64,000 bases of DNA from Roseburia intestinalis L1-82 (lineage in GTDB: Bacteria > Bacillota > Clostridia > Lachnospirales > Lachnospiraceae). Of this stretch, positions 52,068 through 60,559 are shown in pieces (position 1 is the first letter of the stretch; every line of letters starts with the position of its first letter). The DNA is taken from positions 3,496,001-3,560,000 of the forward strand of contig NZ_LR027880.1 in NCBI RefSeq assembly GCF_900537995.1. The letters are read 5' to 3'. The notes beneath the pieces are model-generated. The model searched no databases. It was not told the DNA's origin and saw only the letters and a list, made by a program, of their open reading frames with translations. The position numbers and the translations under genes are program-made.

Positions 52068-53129
52068 CTAATATCCTTCTTCAAATGCACGCAATATCGC
52101 ATGATAGATACCAAGTGCTGCTTTTTTCTGATAATCCTCCGACCGCAGCAGATCAAGCTCCTGCTGATTGGTCATAAATCCAACCTCGATCAGCGCAACC
52201 GGAACCTTGCTTGTCCTTATAATATAGATACTGTCTCCCTCAACAAGACCACGGTTTCTGCTCTGTAACTGTCCCGTTACTTCCTCTAAACAGATCTGTG
52301 CCAGCCGCTTACTTCCAAGTTCGCTCTCATCCGACTCGTTATACATGACTGCTGTACCATTTGCCGAGGACATTCTTCCACTGTTTGTGGAATTGTTATG
52401 TACGCTGATAAAAAGATCGGCGTCCGACTTATTTGCAAGCTGTACCCTCTGATCAAAAGTAGGGTTGCTGTCGTCGGTTCTGGTATAATAAACACCGATA
52501 TTGTGATCATCCTCATCAAGTATCTTTTTTAACTGAAGCACAATATCAAGATCAATTTCTTTTTCATTGACCCCCTGTTTGTTCGCTCCCGGCGCACGGC
52601 CTCCATGCCCCGCATCGATTACGACTACTTTATCATACACTTCCTGCGGTGTCAAAAAATCAAAATAATAATATGCACTGTCATATTCCGTTTTTAATTC
52701 ATAAACATGATCCATTACGATCTCTATCACACCATCTTCTCCCTTGCTGGAATAAGAAAGTGTCGCAATGTGATTACTGCTTCCCGTAATCGGTCCGTTT
52801 TCAAAATAAGAGCGGTCTGTTCCCGGAATGCTGATTTTTATCGTCTGTGTCACATAATCATTTGTAAATTGAATATCAGATCCATTTATGCCCTCCGGCA
52901 GTTTCAACTGCAGCTGTCCGCCATGAACCTGTTCTGATGTATCTGCAGCAACAATTTCAAGATCTTTCATCTCTGTCTGGTTTTCCGCATATTCCTGCTC
53001 TGCTAAACGCTCTTCCCGCGATTCCACTGCCCAGGTATGGATCTGTGGAAAAAACGGAAGTCCAATGCAGACTGCCACAGTAAGCACCACAACAACTGCT
53101 GTCGCAAATTTTAATATTTTATCTTCCAT
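52068..53129 (-). CDS. N-acetylmuramoyl-L-alanine amidase (Amidase_3)
   Basis: The 353-residue protein has an N-terminal membrane segment at about 10-28 and an AMIN-like region. From about residue 168 the zinc amidase starts: VVVIDAGHGGRAPGANKQG with the first His ligand and NEKEIDLDI with Glu. DLFISVHNNSTNSGRMSSANG carries the next His, and VALIEVGFMTN the catalytic Glu. It cleaves the peptide from glycan chains of peptidoglycan. Next to a secreted papain-like protease gene (15 bp upstream) it suggests a cell-envelope function, possibly during sporulation. Confidence 0.9.
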   Translation of the reverse strand: MEDKILKFATAVVVVLTVAVCIGLPFFPQIHTWAVESREERLAEQEYAENQTEMKDLEIVAADTSEQVHGGQLQLKLPEGINGSDIQFTNDYVTQTIKISIPGTDRSYFENGPITGSSNHIATLSYSSKGEDGVIEIVMDHVYELKTEYDSAYYYFDFLTPQEVYDKVVVIDAGHGGRAPGANKQGVNEKEIDLDIVLQLKKILDEDDHNIGVYYTRTDDSNPTFDQRVQLANKSDADLFISVHNNSTNSGRMSSANGTAVMYNESDESELGSKRLAQICLEEVTGQLQSRNRGLVEGDSIYIIRTSKVPVALIEVGFMTNQQELDLLRSEDYQKKAALGIYHAILRAFEEGY

Positions 53130-53143
53130 GTAATAACTGCTTT

Positions 53144-54847
53144 CTATCGATTATCACTGAATGCCTTGATACAGAGATTGGATTTCTCTACGGTATCAAC
53201 ACTCACCCATTTCGAGCCATTTGCACTGATATAGCTCTCTCCATCATCTAAGTCTACATTTTCAGTCGCTTCATCCGCAGCATACTCGATTGCCATCGGA
53301 TGTACGGATCCGGGTGTAATTATATACAGAACAACCGCATAACGCTCCCCCGCATCCACTTCAATTCCCTGGTTAAAGTCAACGGTATAATAACCGGCAT
53401 TCCCAAGCTTGCCGGACGCAACCGGAATCATCTTCTCCAACGATGTCTCATCTTCAAACTGACGCACCACATATAATTCGTACTGTGAGTCTTTTCCAGT
53501 CGCATAAAAAGATGCCGCCTTTAAGGTTTCATTCCCCTCTGCGGTAAATACATTGGCACCGTAGATGCTGTCTTTATTATAACCAAGCTGTCCAACCCAT
53601 CCGCACAGATCACTCTGATAAATGTGATCATAATTATCCGTGTTTTCTATATCCGTATAAACAACATTATGTGTTCCAATATTTGTATCATAATAGGAAA
53701 TATAAAAGAAGCCGTTTTCCCCGAAATTATCTCCCCAGCTGTTCTGACAGATAAATGCTCCATCACCCTCGAGATCAGTGTTAAAATTATCCTTAGAATA
53801 AGAATCATCCCATCCGACGATCACCACATCATGGTTTGGTTTCTCTGTACCAATATAGCAGTATGCATCTGTGCTTTTGTTATAATATGGGGAGGAAGAC
53901 TGTGAACTGCGCAGTGCATTGTAAATGGATGTCTGTACTCCGCCGTATTTGAATACAGCTTCCTTGATCTTTTCATAATCTTTGCTTTCAATGATCTGCA
54001 TTTCCTGCACATGTTTTACCGCGGTAAGATCCTCATTTGTCTGATTATCTCCATAAGGATCATCTTTTTCATAGACAGGTCCCTTCCATGCTGCAAGATA
54101 TGCCATTCCCATGGTATATTCCCCACCGTCATTCTGCGTCATATTAAATCCGTTACAGAGTGTCATATGATCCACAGAATACTGCTCACTCTCCTCCGGC
54201 AGAAGCGATGATTCCAGCGCCCCTAACGCCGCAAATGACCAGCAGGTTCCATAACTTCCCTGATTACGCACTTCTGATGTCCGGTTTTTCGTCCGCAGAT
54301 CATAACTGGTCGGCACGATCGACGCATCTGAATTATCCGCAGCCTGTGCCTCATTTTCCTGCATGTTCCAGCTATATGTATAATCCATATATTGTGAGAG
54401 ATCATTGAGACTGACATAATACTCATTATCTATCATGGTAAACGGAGAAGTGATCTTTTCAATGTCCCCATTCACGGTCGCAGTCTCCTGATCCAGGGAA
54501 AATGATATGTCGCTGGAATGTTTTTCCACCACAAGCCTGTCCCCGTCATAAATATGTGCGCTGCAGTTTAAGGCATCCCGCAAAATGGAAACAGGCATCA
54601 TAATGTCTAAATTGTCATCCATATAAAATTTGTATTTCTCATTGGTATACTGTTTATTATCAATGATCACAGACAGCAGATTATCATTCACACTTGATGC
54701 AATCAGCGGATTCCAGGTTTCTGCTTCTAAACTCGCTCCGCGGAAACTGCCGATCTGCTCATACTCAGCACCAGGTATATTATATTTTATCAAAAAAGCA
54801 ATCGCCACAATTCCACCAAAGGCAATAAATCTTTTCGAATAATGCAT
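53144..54847 (-). CDS. Secreted papain-like (C1) protease with copper-amine-oxidase-like and lectin-like domains
   Basis: The 567-residue protein has a signal anchor at residues 5-22. A copper-amine-oxidase N-like domain is at about 55-160 (DDNLDIMMPVSILRDAL and YYVSLNDLSQYMDYTYSW). The C1 domain begins SYDLRTKNRTSEVRNQGSYG, continues with TCWSFAALGALES (catalytic Cys), NHDVVIVGWDDSY (His) and CQNSWGDNFGENGFFYISY (Asn). A lectin_like C-terminal domain follows from about residue 430. All catalytic residues are present. No inhibitor propeptide of the cathepsin type is seen; the N-terminal domain may replace it. Confidence 0.88.
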   Translation of the reverse strand: MHYSKRFIAFGGIVAIAFLIKYNIPGAEYEQIGSFRGASLEAETWNPLIASSVNDNLLSVIIDNKQYTNEKYKFYMDDNLDIMMPVSILRDALNCSAHIYDGDRLVVEKHSSDISFSLDQETATVNGDIEKITSPFTMIDNEYYVSLNDLSQYMDYTYSWNMQENEAQAADNSDASIVPTSYDLRTKNRTSEVRNQGSYGTCWSFAALGALESSLLPEESEQYSVDHMTLCNGFNMTQNDGGEYTMGMAYLAAWKGPVYEKDDPYGDNQTNEDLTAVKHVQEMQIIESKDYEKIKEAVFKYGGVQTSIYNALRSSQSSSPYYNKSTDAYCYIGTEKPNHDVVIVGWDDSYSKDNFNTDLEGDGAFICQNSWGDNFGENGFFYISYYDTNIGTHNVVYTDIENTDNYDHIYQSDLCGWVGQLGYNKDSIYGANVFTAEGNETLKAASFYATGKDSQYELYVVRQFEDETSLEKMIPVASGKLGNAGYYTVDFNQGIEVDAGERYAVVLYIITPGSVHPMAIEYAADEATENVDLDDGESYISANGSKWVSVDTVEKSNLCIKAFSDNR

Positions 54848-54861
54848 GAATCAGAATCTCC

Positions 54862-56016
54862 TTAATGAAAATTATCCCGTTTTGGCGGTTTCGGTCCCAT
54901 AAACTGATAAAAATACGTCTTTAACATTCCGTTGTAGATCTTGCGGTTTTTATCTGCCTTCCGTCCTATGTAACGCTCGGTGTCCTCATAACTGGTGATC
55001 AGATACATAGACCATGCATCCAGTCTGCGGTAAGCCTCCCCGATCTGACTGTATAATTCCGGCAGATCCGCCTTATCCTCTAAACGCTCTCCGTATGGCG
55101 GGTTTGTCACGATAAAACCGTATTTCTTTGGATGGTGCAGTTCTGCCACTGGTCTCTGCTGGAAATGGATCAGGTGGTCAACTCCTGCACGTTTTGCATT
55201 CTCCCGCGCCGCCTTAACCACATCACCGTCAATGTCATATCCCTGGATATCCACGGTAATGTCATCATTTACCATGTCCTGTGCCTCTTTTACGCATTCA
55301 TACCACACCTTACGGTCAATGATGTTTGTCCACTGCTCTGCCGTAAATTCACGGTTCATTCCCGGTGCAATATTAGCAGCGATCATTGCCGCCTCAATCG
55401 GAAATGTACCACTTCCACAAAACGGATCCACGAGAATACGGTCCGGTCTCCACGGTGTCAGCATAAGCAGGGATGCCGCAAGTGTCTCCGTCAGCGGAGC
55501 CTTGCTCGTTAAAGTACGGTATCCTCTTTTGTGCAGAGAATCCCCTGATGTATCAAGTGTCACCATCACTTCATCCTTTAGCAGGAAAATACGCACCGGG
55601 TACGGCGCCCCATCCTCCGGGAACCACTCCTTATGATACTGCTGCTTTAACCGCTCCACCATCGCTTTTTTCGCGATCGACTGAATATCGGACGGACTGA
55701 ACAGTTTACTCTTGATGGAGGATGCTTTTTTAACCCAGAACTTACCGTTTTCCGGGATATAATTTTCCCATGGAAGCGCTTTGATTCCCTGAAATAATTC
55801 CTCAAACGTTTCTGCATGAAAACGTCCCACCTGGATCAGGACACGTTCTGCCGTGCGCAGGAAAATATTCGCCCGGCAGATTGCTTCCTCATCTCCGGTA
55901 AATGTGATCCTTCCGTCTTCTACTCTGCCTATCTCATAGCCAAGATCATAAATCTCTCTTTTCAATACCGCCTCTAACCCAAAATGGCACGGTACCACAA
56001 GCTCATATGTTTTCAT
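54862..56016 (-). CDS. RlmL/YpsC-like 23S rRNA guanine-N2 methyltransferase
   Basis: The 384-residue enzyme begins YELVVPCHFGLEAVLKREI and has a THUMP domain in the first 160 residues. The SAM-binding core follows: PDRILVDPFCGSGTFPIEAA, the conserved VTNPPYGERLEDK catalytic loop, and YDIDGDVVKAARENAKRAG. It methylates a guanine of 23S rRNA in E. coli and B. subtilis relatives. It heads the run ypsC-like, C1 protease, amidase, rdgB, yfcE-like. Confidence 0.92.
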   Translation of the reverse strand: MKTYELVVPCHFGLEAVLKREIYDLGYEIGRVEDGRITFTGDEEAICRANIFLRTAERVLIQVGRFHAETFEELFQGIKALPWENYIPENGKFWVKKASSIKSKLFSPSDIQSIAKKAMVERLKQQYHKEWFPEDGAPYPVRIFLLKDEVMVTLDTSGDSLHKRGYRTLTSKAPLTETLAASLLMLTPWRPDRILVDPFCGSGTFPIEAAMIAANIAPGMNREFTAEQWTNIIDRKVWYECVKEAQDMVNDDITVDIQGYDIDGDVVKAARENAKRAGVDHLIHFQQRPVAELHHPKKYGFIVTNPPYGERLEDKADLPELYSQIGEAYRRLDAWSMYLITSYEDTERYIGRKADKNRKIYNGMLKTYFYQFMGPKPPKRDNFH

Positions 56017-56082
56017 GAATTCTCCTTAACTGTTTCTTTTACCTTAGTACTATATTATCCGTTCTAAAATACCCTGTCAATG

Positions 56083-56388
56083 TTAATCATAACCATTATA
56101 GCGTCTGATTGCCTGCATTCCTCCAACAACGGTATACACCTCATAGCCACATTTTGAAAGCTGTCTTGCTGCTAAAAGACTCGTACTGCCATATTCACAG
56201 TAAACTAATAGTGTTCTATTTCTGTTAAAATGCCGCATCCACCCATCGATCTCCTCATATGGACAACAGTATGCTCCCCTAAAATGCCCTTCCCGGTAAG
56301 ATTCCCGTTCCCTTACATCCAAAACCAGGGCATGCTTATTTAAAATAATCTGTTCCATCTCGCGTGGATGGATCGTAAAAAAAGCCAT
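56083..56388 (-). CDS. Single-domain rhodanese-like protein
   Basis: The 101-residue protein has the rhodanese pattern LVLDVRERESYREGHFRGAY and the active loop LLVYCEYGSTSLLAARQL, with Cys as the persulfide carrier, ending VVGGMQAI. It moves sulfane sulfur in the cytosol. A terminator is present just upstream of its start, so it needs a separate promoter, which I could not define. Confidence 0.9.
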   Translation of the reverse strand: MAFFTIHPREMEQIILNKHALVLDVRERESYREGHFRGAYCCPYEEIDGWMRHFNRNRTLLVYCEYGSTSLLAARQLSKCGYEVYTVVGGMQAIRRYNGYD

Positions 56389-56402
56389 ACTCCCTCCGAA
56401 AT

Positions 56403-56438
56403 AAAAACAGATTACAAAGCTCTGCCCTGTAATCTGTT
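56403..56438 (-). terminator. Terminator of the small Asn-rich protein gene
   Basis: AACAGATTACA pairs with TGTAATCTGTT on the minus strand, followed by TTTTATTT, 53 bp after the stop. Confidence 0.8.
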
Positions 56439-56491
56439 CTTCTGCTAATGTTTTTTCCTTACATTATATGCAGTTTCCGGTACCCGTGTTC

Positions 56492-56671
56492 TTATTTTGA
56501 TACGTTAGAACCTGTACTGTTCTGTCCGGATTTATTCTGTCCGTTGCTGTTTGTTGCTTTGTTGGAAGACTTATTTTTTGAGCTGTTCTGCTCATAACTA
56601 TTCTCATAGCTGTCCTCGTAACTGTTTCTGCAATTAGATCCACTGTTTGCATTGTCTGCATTCTTTGCCAT
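56492..56671 (-). CDS. Small Asn/Ser-rich protein
   Basis: The 59-residue protein MAKNADNANSGSNCRNSYED... is almost only Asn, Ser, Lys, Gly and Gln, with a triplicated SYE motif (SYED-SYEN-SYEQ). The frame is open to 56731, but GGAG spaced 6 bases before the ATG at 56671 favours this start. Composition resembles small spore or low-complexity stress proteins of Firmicutes, but no SASP motif is present. It is flanked by its own terminator. Function unknown. Confidence 0.6.
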   Translation of the reverse strand: MAKNADNANSGSNCRNSYEDSYENSYEQNSSKNKSSNKATNSNGQNKSGQNSTGSNVSK

Positions 56672-56847
56672 TTCTTTCTCCATTCCGGTGCTGTTCTGCA
56701 CCTTGTTTACTACAATTTCGCTTACATGCAATTTTCCTTACACCCAATTCTGATTACGCATAATCTTTCTTACACGCAATTTTGGGTACATGAAACTTTA
56801 ATTACATGAAACTTTTATTGCAAGAATATTATGGGAAGAAATTCTCT

Positions 56848-56895
56848 AAATTATACATACAGTTACATCATAAATTATACATACAATTACATCAT
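56848..56895. repeat. Two tandem 24-bp repeats at the 3' end of the gene at 56887
   Basis: AAATTATACATACARTTACA followed by TCAT occurs twice, at 56848-56871 and 56872-56895, with one base difference. The second copy contains the stop codon of the 764-aa protein. Confidence 0.85.
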
Positions 56896-59181
56896 ATAAT
56901 ATTCTAAATTATCCTTCAGTTCATCCGTGATCTTACCACCGGCCTTCTGATATTTATCATAGACTCCCTTGATACGCTGAATCTTTTTCGTAATTAAAAT
57001 ATCATATCTCTGCCATGCATTCTGATACATCGGATTGGACTTTAACTCTTCTCTGATCTCCTTGGAAAATGGACAGTATGTCACAAGGATCTCTCTTGAA
57101 ACTTTATTTAAACGGAAGCTTCCCTTTGATTCATATTTGATCCAGTTCTGATAATCTTTCACAAACACCTCGCGGTAATTATTTTTTCCACGAAGCAATG
57201 CACTTTTTATCTTCTCTTTTGCCTCAGTCGAAAGATCATGATTCTTCTTATAAAACTGAATATAATCACAATACTCTGCCGTCAGGGATTTATCGCGGAT
57301 ATCATTCCAATGAACCCCCTGAATTTTACGACAGATCTCCCAACGGTAACGGCCGGTCGTTTCAACCATCATATCATCGAGATCAACTGCCGTAAAAATA
57401 GGGAACATATATCTTGCCGGTGTATCACGTCTGACCCCCGCTGTTTCCTGCCACATCATAGCTCTTGTTCCAGCGTTCGGCATCAGAATAATATTCGGAA
57501 GTACCTCTTTCATGATCTCCTCGCGATTGATTCCCTTGTCCGGATCAGAAAATACAACGCCTCTGTAAAATACGGAAAAATCAACTTTCCGCACTTTATT
57601 CATGGCATCCTCGATTTTCTGTGCCGTAACGAGCATCTTATCAACGGAATTGATCAGATCATTTTCGCCAAGGATCGGACAGAATGTTGAAACTCTGCCG
57701 TATGTAACACGGTTTCCGGAAGTAAACATATTCTGTATCTCAAATTTTACCTTCATCTCACGGTTATTCGCATAATCGCGCATCTGTTTTTCATTTACTT
57801 TTCCGGTCTTTTTCAGTTCTGCCAGATAGCCCGCATAATCTAAGTCAAATTCGTTTTTTGACGGTTCATTCTGACCGTTATAAATCGTTTTTAACCATTC
57901 AAAAATAGTAAAAATATGCTCTGAATTGCAAAGTTCTAAATGTTCTGTCAGATCGTAAAGGATATTGGCATTATCCTCACCTACCATCTGTACATCCATA
58001 AATCCGAAATTCAAAAACATCTCTATGATCGGTGTCGGTTCATCATCATCTTTCATCACATTCATAAATACTTTATAATATGCATCATAAAAGACCTGTG
58101 AAAGCTGTTTTCTAAGCTGGAACACTTCCGCATCCGTGGAAAGCATATCCGGAAGCTCCCTGTATTTCCGGATCAGATTACGCATATCTTCGATCCGTTC
58201 CGGTGTATATCCGGCATAGGTCAGGATATGTTCTAAGCAGTCTTCTGACTCTTCTTCCTCTTCATCCCACTCATCATCCGAAACATTATCATCTTCCCCC
58301 GGCGTCGCAAACTCATCCATCGCATACTGGGTAAAGTCGTGATTTTTGTATTCATTCAGACGATAGGATACCAGTTTGTCATCATAGATATTTAATTTGC
58401 GGATCACTTCCGCAATTTTATCCATACGTTCTTTTAACGGCGTCACATCATAATGATTCATTTCCGCCTGTATTACAAGTTCAAAATAAAGATGGAATAA
58501 ATCGTTTTCAGATTCTGATAACAGGATATCCTGATTATATTTTAAATAATCAACCATCTCGATAATTCCCTGCATCACTCGCCTTGTCTGATAGGAAGCC
58601 TCCATAATAGCCCCGATACAGAGACTGTCGTCTTTTTGCATGAGTTTTATGTATTCATCAAGATATCCTTTTTTTGTAAGGCTTGTACTGTTATTAACCT
58701 CCCAGTTTTCTGCCATATGTACCATATCAAGCGGTTTAAAGTTGTCCATCCTCGTAAACCCCTGTCCATCGATACGCATCTGACTGCAGAGCATGGTATA
58801 ATCGTTATATTCCGTTTCCACAAACGTATGGAACTGTCTTACCAGATTTTTAAATCCAGCATACATCTCAAGCAGCATCTGCCGCTGCTTTAATGCAGCA
58901 CGAAGAAGCGTGCCTCTCATACTCTCCTGCCCATTTAATGCATTGATCAGATCATCTGCTGTATTGTATGGAAAAACTGCAAGCACAGAATCTTCTCTCG
59001 CAATATAATCGCACAAAAACCGGTCTTTTTCCGAGACACCGATCACACTTTCTTTGTTCAGAACAATCCTCGCATAGGAATTTCTCTGTACGACCGAACC
59101 TTCTAAAATTAAATACCATGCTTTTACTTTTTCTTTTTGTTTTGCAATGATCTGATTTTTCTGTACTTTAATCGTTTCCAT
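56887..59181 (-). CDS. Large protein with N-terminal cyclic-nucleotide-binding-like domain
   Basis: Residues 1 to about 110 resemble a cNMP-binding beta roll: KVQKNQIIAKQKEKVKAWYL, ILEGSVV, SVIGVSEKDRFLCDYIARED. The typical RxA phosphate-cassette Arg is not obvious. The remaining 650 residues are mostly helical with an acidic stretch (about 290-310, EDDNVSDDEWDEEEEESED) and no HTH, kinase or membrane segment. It is therefore not a Crp-type regulator. I recognise no family for the main part. It lies 56 bp after coaBC on the same strand and may share its transcript. Confidence 0.7.
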   Translation of the reverse strand: METIKVQKNQIIAKQKEKVKAWYLILEGSVVQRNSYARIVLNKESVIGVSEKDRFLCDYIAREDSVLAVFPYNTADDLINALNGQESMRGTLLRAALKQRQMLLEMYAGFKNLVRQFHTFVETEYNDYTMLCSQMRIDGQGFTRMDNFKPLDMVHMAENWEVNNSTSLTKKGYLDEYIKLMQKDDSLCIGAIMEASYQTRRVMQGIIEMVDYLKYNQDILLSESENDLFHLYFELVIQAEMNHYDVTPLKERMDKIAEVIRKLNIYDDKLVSYRLNEYKNHDFTQYAMDEFATPGEDDNVSDDEWDEEEEESEDCLEHILTYAGYTPERIEDMRNLIRKYRELPDMLSTDAEVFQLRKQLSQVFYDAYYKVFMNVMKDDDEPTPIIEMFLNFGFMDVQMVGEDNANILYDLTEHLELCNSEHIFTIFEWLKTIYNGQNEPSKNEFDLDYAGYLAELKKTGKVNEKQMRDYANNREMKVKFEIQNMFTSGNRVTYGRVSTFCPILGENDLINSVDKMLVTAQKIEDAMNKVRKVDFSVFYRGVVFSDPDKGINREEIMKEVLPNIILMPNAGTRAMMWQETAGVRRDTPARYMFPIFTAVDLDDMMVETTGRYRWEICRKIQGVHWNDIRDKSLTAEYCDYIQFYKKNHDLSTEAKEKIKSALLRGKNNYREVFVKDYQNWIKYESKGSFRLNKVSREILVTYCPFSKEIREELKSNPMYQNAWQRYDILITKKIQRIKGVYDKYQKAGGKITDELKDNLEYYMM

Positions 59182-59237
59182 ATATCCTGTCTCCTGTCAG
59201 CTTTTCACGCTGCAACACTTTTTGTTTTACACCGCCA

Positions 59238-60437
59238 TTATTTTTTGTTTTTCTTAATTTTTAACAATTCATCTAGCAGACATTTTGCTGCTTCGTCCTT
59301 ACTCATAAGTGCAAGTTCTTTTTCCCAGTCTTCTGTAATCAGAGTCAGCACATTGGTATCACCAGCAAATCCGGCTCCCTGCTGTTTTAAATTATTTGCA
59401 GCGATCATATCAAGATTTTTCTTTTTGCGTTTTGCCCTGGAATTTTCCAACATATGCTCTGTTTCCATGGAAAATCCACATAAGACCGTATTGCCTTTAT
59501 TTTTTCCGAGTTCTGCAAGAATATCCGTCGTTTTTTCCAGTGCGAGTGATAACTCACCTTCTGATTTTTTAATTTTCTCATCTGCGGTATGCGCCGGTGT
59601 GTAATCTGCCACTGCCGCAGCCTTTACGATAATGTCCTGTTCTTTTGCACATTCCATGACCGCCTGATACATATCTTTTGCAGATGTTACGGGAACCGTT
59701 TTTACAAACATCGGCGGTTCTAATGCCGTCCTGCCTGTAACCAGTGTCACTTCTGCACCTCTTAACATTGCGTTCTTTGCTATGGCATACCCCATCTTTC
59801 CGGTAGAATGATTTGATATAAAACGTACCGGGTCGATTGCTTCCTGTGTCGGTCCTGCTGTTACCAGTACTTTCAGTCCCTGCATATCCTTCTCAAATGC
59901 CAGTTCCCTTAAAACATACTCCACCAGCGTTTCTTCAGACGGAAGTTTTCCATCACCGGTATCACCATTTGCAAGCATGCCGCATACCGGATCTATCATC
60001 TCATACCCATGCCGCTTCAGTTTTTCCAGATTCTCCTGCACGATCGAATTGTGATACATATTATGATTCATCGCCGGTGCAACCAGTACTTTACAGGTAC
60101 ATGCCATCACTGTCGTAGTCAGCATATCATCCGCAATCCCGTTTGCTATCTTACCAATCACATTTGCAGTTGCCGGTGCAAGTAATACAAGATCTGCCTG
60201 CTTTGCCAATGCAACATGTTCCACCGAAAATTCAAAATTACGGTCAAATGTATCAATCAGACATTTATTGCCGGTCAGTGTTTCAAATGTTGTTGCTGTA
60301 ATAAAGTTTGTTGCATTCTGTGTCATCAGAACATGTACGTTACAATGCATTTTCTTTAGCATCCGCGCCACATTCGGCATCTTGTATGCTGCAATCCCTC
60401 CTGTTACACCAAGAAGTACTGTCTTTCCCTGAAGCAT
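59238..60437 (-). CDS. coaBC: Bifunctional phosphopantothenoylcysteine decarboxylase/synthase CoaBC
   Basis: The CoaC half begins KTVLLGVTGGIAAYKMPNVA, has APAMNHNMYHNS and PVCGMLANGDTGDGKLP with the catalytic Cys. The CoaB half starts near residue 185 with LKVLVTAGPTQEAIDPVRF, contains NHSTGKMGYAIAKNAML and KAAAVADYTP. It joins cysteine to 4'-phosphopantothenate and decarboxylates the product in coenzyme A synthesis. The frame is open to 60521, but AGGAGG spaced 8 bases before the ATG at 60437 sets the start, giving 399 residues. Confidence 0.94.
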   Translation of the reverse strand: MLQGKTVLLGVTGGIAAYKMPNVARMLKKMHCNVHVLMTQNATNFITATTFETLTGNKCLIDTFDRNFEFSVEHVALAKQADLVLLAPATANVIGKIANGIADDMLTTTVMACTCKVLVAPAMNHNMYHNSIVQENLEKLKRHGYEMIDPVCGMLANGDTGDGKLPSEETLVEYVLRELAFEKDMQGLKVLVTAGPTQEAIDPVRFISNHSTGKMGYAIAKNAMLRGAEVTLVTGRTALEPPMFVKTVPVTSAKDMYQAVMECAKEQDIIVKAAAVADYTPAHTADEKIKKSEGELSLALEKTTDILAELGKNKGNTVLCGFSMETEHMLENSRAKRKKKNLDMIAANNLKQQGAGFAGDTNVLTLITEDWEKELALMSKDEAAKCLLDELLKIKKNKK

Positions 60438-60559
60438 TTTATTTTCCTCCTGCTCTCGTTCTTTTACGATACGATGCTTTTTTAAAAATATTTTATACTG
60501 TTTTTGTATATTTCGCAACAAAAGATTTCATGCGACAAATTACATGCAATTTTCTATGA

